Assembly: GCF_000733295.1 (NCBI RefSeq)
Contig: NZ_JPMI01000165.1
Location: 231 to 64,230, forward strand
Length of the DNA stretch: 64,000 bases
Direction: 5' to 3'
From: Archangium violaceum Cb vi76
Lineage (GTDB): Bacteria; Myxococcota; Myxococcia; Myxococcales; Myxococcaceae
The first letter of the stretch is position 1. Each line of letters opens with the position of its first letter. The notes beneath the pieces were generated by a model. That model searched no databases. It worked only from the letters and a program-made list of their open reading frames with translations, and was not told where the DNA came from. Made by a program: the position numbers and the translations under genes. Positions 32,234 through 40,673 of the stretch are shown in pieces.

Positions 32234-33529
32234 ATGCTCAAGAGATTCGTGAACGTGAAGGACGAGGAGGTGGGCTCGGTCCTGCTGTCCTTCGTGTACT
32301 TCTTCACGCTGATGTGTGGCTACGCCATCCTCAAGCCGCTGCGGGACGAGATGGCGACGGCGGGGGGCGTGAAGAACGTGGCCTGGGTCTTCACGGCGAC
32401 GTTCATGGTGATGCTGGTGGCGGTGCCAGCGTTCTCGGCACTGGTGGCGCGCTGGCCGAGGCAGCGGGTCATCCCGCTCGTCTACCGCTTCTTCCTGCTC
32501 AACCTGCTGGGCTTCTTCGTGGTGCTGACGCTGGGGGTGGCGCGGGAGCAGGTGGCGCGCGTCTTCTTCGTCTGGGTGAGCGTCTACAACCTCTTCGTCG
32601 TCTCCATCTTCTGGAGCTTCATGGCGGACCTGTTCGAGAGCGAGCAGGGCCGGCGGCTCTTCGGCTTCATCGCCGGTGGAGGCACGGTGGGGATGCTGGT
32701 GGGGCCGTTCCTCGTCAAGCACCTGGCCGAGCCGCTGGGGGCCACCCACCTGATGCTCATCACCGCGGTGATGCTGGAGGTGAGCGCCCAATGCGTGCGG
32801 CGGTTGTCGCACCGGGCCGTCATCGTGCGCCCCCGGGAGGCCGCGGCCGAGGCGCCCGTGGGAGGTGGCATCTTCGACGGCATCCGGCTGCTGTTCTCCT
32901 CGCCGCTGCTGTTGGGGTTGGGGTTGCAGATCCTCCTCTACGCCGCGACTTCCACCTTCCTCTACAACCAGCAGGCCCACATCGTGGCCTCGGTGGCCTC
33001 CGGCACCGACGCGCGCACCGCGGCCTTCGCCAACATCGACTTCTGGGTGCAGGCGCTCACGCTGGTGCTGCAGATGGTGGTGGCGGGGCGTCTCATGTCG
33101 CGCTTCGGCCTGGGGCTGGTGCTGGCGGTGGCCCCCCTGGTCACCATTCTCGGCTCCCTCTGGCTGGCGGTGTTCCCCACCATGCTGGTGCTCATCGCCT
33201 TCAAGTCGCTGCGCGGTGCCACGCACTACTCCCTCGAGCGGCCCGCGCGCGAGGTCCTCTTCACCGGCGTGGACCGCGAGGCGAAGTACAAGACCAAGGG
33301 CTTCATCGACACGGTGGTGTACCGCGGCAGCGACTCGGTGAGCTCCTGGTTGTACACGGGCCTCGACAAGCTGGGGATGAGCACCTCGGCGCTGTCCCTG
33401 GCCACGATTCCGCTGGCGGGCCTGTGGCTCGCGGTGTCCCTGTGGCTCGCCCGGCTCGCCCGGAAACCGGAGCCCTCCACTCCCGCCGCGACGTCCGCGC
33501 TGGCGTCCCCCGTGGACGCGGCCCGCTGA
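32234..33529 (+). CDS. ATP/ADP translocase-like (NTT/MFS) transporter
   Basis: The product (431 aa) is a membrane carrier with about eleven or twelve hydrophobic segments. It resembles the Tlc/NTT nucleotide-exchange-like group of the MFS found in free-living bacteria: 'FFTLMCGYAILKPLRDEMA' in TM1 and 'FWSFMADLFESEQGRRLFGF', 'KSLRGATHYSLERPAREVLF' and 'KYKTKGFIDTVVYRGSDSVS' are the recognisable blocks. Energy-parasite translocases import host ATP; in a free-living bacterium the substrate is unknown. ATG 32234 is used because the conserved region starts there; the in-frame codons upstream are unlikely. Confidence 0.78.
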   Translation: MLKRFVNVKDEEVGSVLLSFVYFFTLMCGYAILKPLRDEMATAGGVKNVAWVFTATFMVMLVAVPAFSALVARWPRQRVIPLVYRFFLLNLLGFFVVLTLGVAREQVARVFFVWVSVYNLFVVSIFWSFMADLFESEQGRRLFGFIAGGGTVGMLVGPFLVKHLAEPLGATHLMLITAVMLEVSAQCVRRLSHRAVIVRPREAAAEAPVGGGIFDGIRLLFSSPLLLGLGLQILLYAATSTFLYNQQAHIVASVASGTDARTAAFANIDFWVQALTLVLQMVVAGRLMSRFGLGLVLAVAPLVTILGSLWLAVFPTMLVLIAFKSLRGATHYSLERPAREVLFTGVDREAKYKTKGFIDTVVYRGSDSVSSWLYTGLDKLGMSTSALSLATIPLAGLWLAVSLWLARLARKPEPSTPAATSALASPVDAAR

Positions 33530-33589
33530 CCCGCGGCGTGCGACCCGGCACGGCTTCATCCGTTTCATCCGAAGAGGGGGTTCATCCGC

Positions 33590-34756
33590 ATGAAGCTGTC
33601 TCGCAGAGGGGTGTTGAAGGGAGCCGCCGCGCTCGGGTCGCTCTGGACCGTGGGGTGTGCTTCCACCAAGAAGGAGGGGAGTGAGGTGGCGAAGGTGTCC
33701 ACGCCGAAGGGAGGGGGCAAGCGCATCCTCATCCTCGGAGGCACGGGCTTCCTCGGGCCCCAACTGGTGGAGGCGGCGCGCGCGCGCGGCCACACCGTCA
33801 CGCTCTTCAACCGCGGCAAGACGCGGCCCCACCTCTTCCCGGACGTGGAGAAGTTGCACGGGGATAGAGACCCCAAGAACGGCGAGGGCCTGAAGGTGCT
33901 CGAGGGCCGTACGTGGGACGCCGTCGTGGACACCTCCGGCTATGTGCCGCGCGTGGTGCGTGCCTCGGCGGAGCTGCTGGCGCCCAATGTGGGCCACTAC
34001 GTCTTCATCTCCTCCATCTCCGTCTACAAGGAGCTGCCCCGGCCGGGCATGGACGAGGACTCGACGCTGGCCACCGTGGAGGACCCCACCAACGAGAACG
34101 TCCGCGAGAACTACGGCGCCCTCAAGGCGCTCTGCGAGAAGGCGGCCGAGGCGGCCTTCCCCGGACGCACCACCAACATCCGCCCCGGCCTCATCGTGGG
34201 CCCGGATGACCCCACGCAGCGCTTCACCTACTGGCCGGTGCGCGTGGCCCGGGGCGGCGAGGTGCTCGCTCCCGGCAGTGGCGCGGACCCGGCGCAGTTC
34301 ATCGACGTGCGCGACCTGGCCGAGTGGACGATCCTCACCATCGAGAACCGGGACATGGGCGCCTTCAACGCCACGGGCCCGGAGAAACCGCTCACCATGA
34401 AGGGGATGCTGGAGGCCTGCGAACAGGCCAGCAACAGCGACGCCACCTTCACCTGGGCGGATGCCGCCTTCCTGGAGAAGCACAACGTGAAGGCGTGGAT
34501 GGACATGCCGGTGTGGGTGACGCCCGGGGGCGAGCTGGCGGGCATGACCGCCCTCAGCAACGCCCGGGCGGTGGCTCGCGGACTGAAGTTCCGCCCGACG
34601 GTGGACACGGCGCGCGACACCCTCACCTGGTTCAACGGGCTGCCCCCGGAGCGTCAGGCGGAGCTGCGGAAGCGGGCCGGCCTCCCTCCGGAGCGCGAGC
34701 GCGAGGTGCTCGCCGCCTGGCACCAGCAGCGGTCCGGGGCGGCCCACGCGCCCTGA
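33590..34756 (+). CDS. NAD-dependent epimerase/dehydratase with twin-arginine leader
   Basis: The product (388 aa) has a Tat-type leader (SRRGVLKGAAALGSLW, Arg 5-Arg 6) with a possible lipobox 'TVGC', then an extended short-chain dehydrogenase domain: 'RILILGGTGFLGPQLVEAAR' (GGTGFLG at 50-56), 'FNRGKTRP', 'YVFISSISVY', and a 'YGALKALCE' catalytic Tyr-xxx-Lys. Tat export fits a protein that binds its nucleotide cofactor before leaving the cytoplasm, so activity would be outside the inner membrane. It resembles plant-like RNA-binding CSP41/isoflavone-reductase-type epimerases. Start ATG 33590. No operon partner; the preceding transporter ends 60 bases upstream. Confidence 0.83.
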   Translation: MKLSRRGVLKGAAALGSLWTVGCASTKKEGSEVAKVSTPKGGGKRILILGGTGFLGPQLVEAARARGHTVTLFNRGKTRPHLFPDVEKLHGDRDPKNGEGLKVLEGRTWDAVVDTSGYVPRVVRASAELLAPNVGHYVFISSISVYKELPRPGMDEDSTLATVEDPTNENVRENYGALKALCEKAAEAAFPGRTTNIRPGLIVGPDDPTQRFTYWPVRVARGGEVLAPGSGADPAQFIDVRDLAEWTILTIENRDMGAFNATGPEKPLTMKGMLEACEQASNSDATFTWADAAFLEKHNVKAWMDMPVWVTPGGELAGMTALSNARAVARGLKFRPTVDTARDTLTWFNGLPPERQAELRKRAGLPPEREREVLAAWHQQRSGAAHAP

Positions 34757-34771
34757 GTCCTGGGCGCGGAC

Positions 34772-34812
34772 AAAAAAAGGGGGGATGCCCGGGTTGAACC
34801 GAGGCATCCCCC
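34772..34812 (-). terminator. Rho-independent terminator for the 34.9 kb minus-strand gene
   Basis: A perfect ten-base stem (GGGGGATGCC/GGCATCCCCC) at 34780-34789 and 34803-34812. Read on the minus strand it is followed by seven T residues, the intrinsic terminator pattern. It lies 80 bases beyond the stop of the gene at 34894 and also separates it from the convergent epimerase gene. Confidence 0.88.
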
Positions 34813-34893
34813 ATCACTCCGGCCCCGGCTGCTCCGCCCTCCCCCTCTGACGGGCAGGAGTCGCCAGGCCGTCCACCTCGGAGTTCCGAGGTG

Positions 34894-35325
34894 TTACCAG
34901 CTATAGATGCCACCCACATCCACGCCCAGGTCGAGGTCGTGGCCGTAGGACGGCTCGAAGTCCTGTGCTCTGTCGAGCACGATGGGGGCCACCGCCAGCC
35001 GGGGTGAGAGTGGCCGGACCGCCGCGAGGCACGTCACCCCCGTGACCACCTCGCGCAACCCGTCCGTCACCCCTGCCTCTGTCAGTACCGCCAACTGGCT
35101 GCGCTTCGCCCCCGCGAAGGACGCCAGCCGGGGTACCGTCAACCGGTTGCCCCCATCGCGCTCGGACAGCCCGGCCGTTGGTGACAGCCGGACCAGAGTC
35201 TTCATCACCGGCGCGTTCTGCTTCCCCCCCACGTGCAGCACCACCCCCACCTTGCCGGTGCCCCGCTGCATTCCGTGGACCTGATGACGCGTCGCCTTCA
35301 TGCTGTTCTCCAGCTCGCGCTGCAT
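34894..35325 (-). CDS. Hypothetical small protein
   Basis: The product (143 aa) is not recognised. It begins MQRELENSMKATRHQV and contains 'GKVGVVLHVGGKQNAPVMKT', 'SFAGAKRSQLAVLTEAGVTD' and a short acidic C-terminus 'DLDLGVDVGGIYSW' typical of a peptide with a purpose at its end. There is no signal peptide or hydrophobic helix. The start has GGGGGAG just upstream, and a strong terminator follows, so expression is supported by the flanking signals. It diverges from the TopB-RecQ gene across 240 bases. The look of codon use is normal for the window. Confidence 0.6.
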   Translation of the reverse strand: MQRELENSMKATRHQVHGMQRGTGKVGVVLHVGGKQNAPVMKTLVRLSPTAGLSERDGGNRLTVPRLASFAGAKRSQLAVLTEAGVTDGLREVVTGVTCLAAVRPLSPRLAVAPIVLDRAQDFEPSYGHDLDLGVDVGGIYSW

Positions 35326-35567
35326 GGGCTCCCCCCGTGTGGCACGCCCGTGAGCGAGATCGGTGACAGGCCGGGATAATGGCCAATGCGCGCCGGGGAG
35401 TTTTCCTCGCGGACGCCAATCGGTTGCGTCAGGGCGCCAACCCGGGGGCGGATCACCCGCGGTGTCTGCCTGCCCGCTCTCCGGGCGGACGGGCGGTGCG
35501 CTGAACGGCCTTGCAGGTGGGTGGGGTCGGCGCGGTATGGAGCGATGTAGGCCGCGATGAGGATGGG

Positions 35568-38500
35568 ATGAACATGGGTGACGGAGGAGGACGGGGTGTG
35601 CTGGCCGTGGTGGCGGAGAAGCCGGCCATGGCGCGCGACATCGCTCGGGCGCTGGGCGCTCGCGAGCAGGGGGATGGGTTCTTCCGCGGCAACGGCTACA
35701 TGGTGACGTGGGCCATTGGCCACCTGGTGGGCCTGGCACAGCCGGACGAGATGCGGCCCGAGTGGAAGCGCTGGAATCGCGAGTTGCTGCCGATGCTGCC
35801 GGGAGACTGGCCGTTGGTGGTGCAGCAGAAGACGGCGAGCCAGTTCAAGGTGGTGAAGCGGGTGATGAACGCGTCCGAGGTGGACGTGGTGGTGTGCGCC
35901 ACGGACGCCGGGCGCGAGGGCGAGCTCATCTTCCGCTACATCTACGAGGCGGCGGGGTGCCGCAAGCCGGTGAAGCGGCTGTGGGTGTCGTCGCTGACGG
36001 AGGGGGCCATCCGGGATGGCTTCCGCGCGTTGAAGCCGGGGCGCGACTACGAGCCCTTGGCGGACGCGGCGAAGGGGCGGAGCCGGGCGGACTGGCTGGT
36101 GGGGATGAACCTGACGCGCCTGTACACGGTGGCGTGCGGCGGGGACATGCTCTCGGTGGGGCGGGTGCAGACGCCCACGCTGGCGATGGTGGTGGAGCGC
36201 GAGCTGGCCATCCGCGACTTCGTGCCCAAGGACTACCTGGAGATTGTCGCCACCTTCGGGCCCGAGGGTCCCGAGGGGCCGCGGGGGAGCTACCAGGGCA
36301 CGTGGTTCCGTCCCGCGGAGCCGGGCAAGGAGAAGGAGTGGGACGCGCGCGAGGCCCGGCGTCTGTCCGCGGACGGTGAGGAAGCGGGGCGCATCGTCGA
36401 GCGGGTGAAGACGGGCCGCGCGGCGGTGGAGTCCGTCACCGCCGAGACGAAGCGGATGGCGCCGCCGCTGCTCTATGATTTGACGGAGCTGCAGCGCCAC
36501 GCGAACCGGCTGTATGGCTACAGCGCCCAGCGGACGTTGGAGCTGGCGCAGGCGCTGTACGAGAAGCACAAGCTGCTGAGCTATCCGCGCACGTCGAGCC
36601 GGCACCTCTCCCAGCAGATCGCCGACACGCTGCCGGAGGTGGTGCGCGCGATTCGTGGGCCGTGGGAGGCGTTGCTGGCGCCGGGGACGGGGGATCGCCC
36701 GCTGGGGCGCCGCTTCGTGGACGACGCGAAGGTCGCGGACCACCACGCCATCATCCCCACGACGACGTCGCCGGAGAGCGCGAGGCTGACGCAGGACGAG
36801 CGGCACATCTACGAGCTGGTGTGCCGGCGGCTGCTGGCGGCGTGGCACGAGGAGTTCGTCTGGTCGGTGACGACGGTCATCACGGCGGTGAGCTCGGCGT
36901 CGGAGGTGGACCGGTTCCACAGCGCGGGCACGATGGTGGTGCGCGAGGGCTGGAAGGTGCTGGACGTGGGGGGAGGGCAGAAGGCGCCGAAGCCGCGGGA
37001 GGCGGGGAAGAAGGGGAGCGAGGCGGAGGCGGAGGAGCCGGAGGACGAGCAGGAGTTGCCGCCGGGGCTGGCGAAGGGGCAGGCGAAGGCGGTGCGGGAC
37101 GTGAAGCCGTTGACGAAGCGGACGAGGCCGCCGCCGCGGCTGACGGACGCGAGCCTGCTGACGGCGATGGAGACGGCGGGGCGGACGCTGGACGACAAGG
37201 AGCTGGCGGACGCGATGAGGGAGTCGGGGCTGGGGACACCGGCCACGCGGGCGGCGATCATCGAGACGCTGTTGGATCGCGGCTATCTGGTTCGGCGGGG
37301 CAAGTCGTTCGAGGCGACGGAGAAGGGAATCGGGCTCATCCGGGTGGTGCATCCGGACGTGAAGAGTCCGGCGATGACGGGGCAGTGGGAGGCATGGCTG
37401 CAGCGCATCGAGCGGGGCAGCGGGGACCTGGAATCGTTCCTGAGGGGAATCGAGGCCTACATCATCGAGGTGGTGGGCAAGGTGCCACCGAACCTTCCCA
37501 TGCCCATGGTGGCCGCGAGAACCGCCGCCCCAAGAACACCCACCGCATCAAGAACACCCAATACCCAAAGAGGGCCCACAACCCCTCTCCCGCCGGGAGA
37601 GGGACGGGGTGAGGGTATCTCGGGGTCCCCGTCCCAAAGGAGCACCGCGCGCCCGTCCCTCACCTTCGTCTCCCCAGGTCCCACCACCCGCCCCGAGAGA
37701 ACCCCGCGTCAGCCCACGCGCCCCTCCGAGCTGCGCGGGCTGCTCGAGGAGGTCTTCGGCTTCAAGGACTTCCGGCCGTACCAGGAGGCGGTGTGCCGGG
37801 CGGCGACGGAGGGCAAGGACCTGTTGCTGGTGATGCCGACGGGAGCGGGCAAATCCCTCTGCTACCAGCTCCCGGGCCTCGCGCGAGCGGGAACGACCCT
37901 GGTCATCAGCCCGCTCATCGCGCTGATGGAGGACCAGGTGGCGAGGCTCCAGTCGCTCGGCCTGGCGGCGGAGCGCATCCACTCGGGAAGAGACCGGGCC
38001 ACGTCGCGGCAGGTGTGCGCGGACTATCTCGAGGGGCGGCTGGACTTCCTCTTCATCGCGCCGGAGCGGCTCGGAGTACCAGGCTTCGTGGAACTCCTGG
38101 CCCGGCGCACGCCGGCACTCGTCGCGGTGGACGAAGCCCACTGCATCTCCCAGTGGGGACACGACTTCCGCCCGGACTACCGCCTGCTGGGAGCGCGGCT
38201 GCCGATGCTGCGTCCCTCGCCCGTCATCGCGCTCACGGCGACCGCGACACCGGACGTGCAGCGAGACATCGTCCAGCAGCTCGGGCTCGAGGGAGCGGGG
38301 ACCGCGCCCGCGCGCACCTTCATCCACGGTTTCCGGCGCACCAACATCGCCATCGAGGTGCGCGAGCTCAACCCGAGCCAGCGCTCCGACGCCATCCGCG
38401 AGCTGCTCGCGGACCCCTCGCACCGGCCGGCCATCGTCTACGCCTCCACGCGCAAGCACGCGGAGCGCTACACGGAGGAGCTGGGCGCGGACTTCCGCAC

Positions 38501-39929
38501 GGGCACGTACCACGCGGGCATGAGCGCGTCGGAGCGGGACGAGGTGCAGACGGCGTTCCTCGGAGGCCGGCTGGAGGTCATCGTGGCGACGACGGCCTTC
38601 GGCATGGGCATCGACAAGGCGGACGTGCGCACGGTGGTGCACGCGGCGCTGCCGGCGAGCCTGGAGGGCTACTACCAGGAGCTGGGCCGCGCGGGCCGGG
38701 ATGGAAAGCCCTCGCGCGCGGTGCTGCTGCACTCCTTCATCGACCGGCGCACGCACGAGTTCTTCCAGGAGCGCGACTACCCCGAGCCCTCGGTGCTCGA
38801 GCGCATCTACCGGGCGGCGCGCGAGGAGCAGGAGGCGAAGGAGTCGCTGGCGGCGCGGGCGCGCGTGGCGGTGGACACCTTCGACAAGGCACTCGAGCAG
38901 TTGTGGATCCACGGCGGCGTGGAGATCAGCCCGGACGAATCGGTGCGCCGGGGCAAGCCGGGCTGGGCGGCCTCGTACGCGGCGCAGCGCGAGCACAAGC
39001 AGTCGCAGCTGGAGCACATGGCGCGCTACGCCGAGTCGCACGGGTGCCGGATGAAGCACCTGGTGGACCACTTCGGTGACCTGCAGGACACGGGCGCCGC
39101 GTGCGGCCTGTGCGACGTCTGCGCCCCCGACACCTGCGCCACCCTCCGCTTCGGCGAGCCCACCGCCAGCGAGCTGCACGCGCTCGGGCGCATCCTCGAG
39201 GCGCTCCACGAGCGCGATGCCCAGGCCACCGGCCGGCTCCACCGCGAGCTGTTCGGCGAGGCGCTGCCCCGGCGCGACTTCGAGCGGCTCCTCGGGGGAC
39301 TGGTGCGTGCCGGGCTCGTGCGCCTGTCCGAGGACACCTTCGAGAAGGACGGGCAGAGCATCACCTTCCAGCGCGTCTCGCTCACGACCGAGGGCCGGCG
39401 CACGCGCGAGCCCGCTCCCGGTCAGGTGCAACTGCCCCGGCCGCCGGACGAGGCCCCCGCGCGCAAGCGCCGTGGCTCGCGGGCCAAGGGCTCCCGGGCG
39501 GAAGGTGGCCGCAAGAAGGCCTCGCGCCGCAAGGAGTCCGCCTCCGGAGGCAGGAGGAAGCGCCAGGCCCTGGAGCGGGCCGAGCCCGCCTATTACGCGG
39601 CGCAGGACGAGGCACGCCCCACCCCGGTCTCTCGTGGCCGGGAGGCGCTGACGCGGGCCCTGGAGCGCTCGCGGCGCAGTGGGGAGACGTTGGGCGTGGG
39701 TACGCCCTCGCCCCAGCTCGTGGAGGCCCTGAAGGCATGGCGGCTCGCCGAGGCCCGCCGCCGGCGCGTCCCCGCCTTCCGCATCCTCACCGACAAGGTG
39801 CTCGGCGCCATCGCCACCGCGCGCCCCCGGGACGGCCTGGCCCTGCAGCGTGTCCACGGCGTCGGCCCCAAGCTGGCCGAGCGCTACGGCGAGGCCATCC
39901 TCGGGCTCGTCGGCCGCATGTCATCCTGA
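35568..39929 (+). CDS. Topoisomerase III-RecQ helicase fusion
   Basis: One 1453-aa protein combines two enzymes that work together to unlink recombination and replication intermediates. Residues 10-150 are the TOPRIM domain (AEKPAMARDIARALGA; ATDAGREGELIFRYIYE). The type IA core follows, with catalytic Tyr 339 in 'LLSYPRTSSRHL' and 'VGRVQTPTLAMVVERE'. A low-complexity linker (about 620-735) includes a translated REP-like repeat (PLPPGEGRGEG). The RecQ part has Walker A MPTGAGKS at 756-763, VDEAH at 854-858, a zinc-binding region with 'CGLCDVCAPDTC', a Lys/Arg-rich basic linker and a C-terminal HRDC domain. Start at ATG 35568 follows GAGGA; ATG 35574 is an alternative. Domain order matches the functional pairing of Sgs1-Top3 and BLM-TopIIIalpha. 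Confidence 0.88.
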   Translation: MNMGDGGGRGVLAVVAEKPAMARDIARALGAREQGDGFFRGNGYMVTWAIGHLVGLAQPDEMRPEWKRWNRELLPMLPGDWPLVVQQKTASQFKVVKRVMNASEVDVVVCATDAGREGELIFRYIYEAAGCRKPVKRLWVSSLTEGAIRDGFRALKPGRDYEPLADAAKGRSRADWLVGMNLTRLYTVACGGDMLSVGRVQTPTLAMVVERELAIRDFVPKDYLEIVATFGPEGPEGPRGSYQGTWFRPAEPGKEKEWDAREARRLSADGEEAGRIVERVKTGRAAVESVTAETKRMAPPLLYDLTELQRHANRLYGYSAQRTLELAQALYEKHKLLSYPRTSSRHLSQQIADTLPEVVRAIRGPWEALLAPGTGDRPLGRRFVDDAKVADHHAIIPTTTSPESARLTQDERHIYELVCRRLLAAWHEEFVWSVTTVITAVSSASEVDRFHSAGTMVVREGWKVLDVGGGQKAPKPREAGKKGSEAEAEEPEDEQELPPGLAKGQAKAVRDVKPLTKRTRPPPRLTDASLLTAMETAGRTLDDKELADAMRESGLGTPATRAAIIETLLDRGYLVRRGKSFEATEKGIGLIRVVHPDVKSPAMTGQWEAWLQRIERGSGDLESFLRGIEAYIIEVVGKVPPNLPMPMVAARTAAPRTPTASRTPNTQRGPTTPLPPGEGRGEGISGSPSQRSTARPSLTFVSPGPTTRPERTPRQPTRPSELRGLLEEVFGFKDFRPYQEAVCRAATEGKDLLLVMPTGAGKSLCYQLPGLARAGTTLVISPLIALMEDQVARLQSLGLAAERIHSGRDRATSRQVCADYLEGRLDFLFIAPERLGVPGFVELLARRTPALVAVDEAHCISQWGHDFRPDYRLLGARLPMLRPSPVIALTATATPDVQRDIVQQLGLEGAGTAPARTFIHGFRRTNIAIEVRELNPSQRSDAIRELLADPSHRPAIVYASTRKHAERYTEELGADFRTGTYHAGMSASERDEVQTAFLGGRLEVIVATTAFGMGIDKADVRTVVHAALPASLEGYYQELGRAGRDGKPSRAVLLHSFIDRRTHEFFQERDYPEPSVLERIYRAAREEQEAKESLAARARVAVDTFDKALEQLWIHGGVEISPDESVRRGKPGWAASYAAQREHKQSQLEHMARYAESHGCRMKHLVDHFGDLQDTGAACGLCDVCAPDTCATLRFGEPTASELHALGRILEALHERDAQATGRLHRELFGEALPRRDFERLLGGLVRAGLVRLSEDTFEKDGQSITFQRVSLTTEGRRTREPAPGQVQLPRPPDEAPARKRRGSRAKGSRAEGGRKKASRRKESASGGRRKRQALERAEPAYYAAQDEARPTPVSRGREALTRALERSRRSGETLGVGTPSPQLVEALKAWRLAEARRRRVPAFRILTDKVLGAIATARPRDGLALQRVHGVGPKLAERYGEAILGLVGRMSS
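37583..37617. repeat. REP-like palindromic repeat, copy 3, inside coding sequence
   Basis: Inverted repeat CCCTCTCCC/GGGAGAGGG followed by GGGGTGAGGGTA, same orientation as the copy at 32062. It is translated in frame as PLPPGEGRGEG within the linker of the TopB-RecQ fusion. Confidence 0.85.
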
Positions 39930-39936
39930 GTCCTAC

Positions 39937-39987
39937 AACGCCGCCGTGTGTCTCTTTTCAAGAGGGGGAGTGGCGGAGGCGTTTTTC
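39937..39987 (+). terminator. Intrinsic terminator after the TopB-RecQ gene
   Basis: An outer arm AACGCC pairs with GGCGTT, with an inner GCC/GGC and a CTCTT/AAGAG hairpin, followed by TTTTTC. Its position just after the stop codon at 39929 fits an intrinsic terminator, although the stem is interrupted. Confidence 0.65.
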
Positions 39988-40085
39988 TCTATGAGAAAGT
40001 GAGCACTGTCTTCCGACGAGGGCAGCGCTCCGCCTCCGGAGCCGCTTTCCTGGCCAGGCGCCGATGAGGTGCCGAAGGGACCGTC

Positions 40086-40661
40086 ATGTCGCCGGAGAAA
40101 GTGGTGTTCGCCACGGCCGTTGAAGCCCTGTTCGTCCGGGCGCTGGGGGCGAACCTGTCGAGCCTCGCCCGGCGGCGGCTGCGCGAGGCGGGGTTGGACC
40201 TGGAGAAGCCGCTGGAGGTCTCCTATCCGCTCGACGAGTGGAAGACGTTCGTGCACGTGGCCTCCGGGGCCCTCTACCCGCACCTGGAGCCCGTCGAGGC
40301 GCACTGGTGGATGGGCATCCACTTCCTGGAGGGCTACCTGCAGACCTTCACGGGGCGTGTCGTGGCGGAGCTGGCCCCGGCGCTCGGCCCCCGGCGCATG
40401 TTGGAGCGCATCGGGCAGGATCTGCGCAGCGGCAACAACTTCAGCGAGGTCGAGCTGGTGGCGCACTCCCCGCGTCACTGTGAGCTGTGGATGAATGACG
40501 TCCTCGACGACGTGCCCTCCTTCGCGGCGGGCTTCATCCTCCGGGCCCAGCAGCTGGCCGGCGCGCGGGGCGTGCACGTGGACGTGGCCTCCTACGATGG
40601 CACCGCCTGCACCTTCGACATCCGCTGGCGCGAGGCCCTCCCCCAGGCCGTCAACGGCTGA
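40086..40661 (+). CDS. DUF2378 (TIGR02265) family protein
   Basis: The product (191 aa) belongs to the myxobacterium-specific paralogous family TIGR02265/DUF2378. The start 'VVFATAVEALFVRALG', the mid 'YPHLEPVEAHWWMGIHFLEG' and 'FSEVELVAHSPRHCELWMND' plus the late 'YDGTACTFDIRW' follow the family pattern along the whole length. The biochemical role is not known; the family occurs in many copies per genome. Start ATG has AAGGGA upstream. The gene is followed on the opposite strand by the cardiolipin synthase gene, 12 bases away. Confidence 0.88.
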   Translation: MSPEKVVFATAVEALFVRALGANLSSLARRRLREAGLDLEKPLEVSYPLDEWKTFVHVASGALYPHLEPVEAHWWMGIHFLEGYLQTFTGRVVAELAPALGPRRMLERIGQDLRSGNNFSEVELVAHSPRHCELWMNDVLDDVPSFAAGFILRAQQLAGARGVHVDVASYDGTACTFDIRWREALPQAVNG

Positions 40662-40673
40662 GCCGCCGCGGGC

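Noticed and set aside
32168-34807. An 879-codon minus-strand frame opposite the carrier and epimerase genes
   Set aside because: Same kind of shadow: biased composition, no motif, and fully covered by two well-supported plus-strand genes.
37548-39857. A 769-codon minus-strand frame opposite RecQ
   Set aside because: It mirrors the RecQ coding region; the RecQ motifs are in order on the plus strand.
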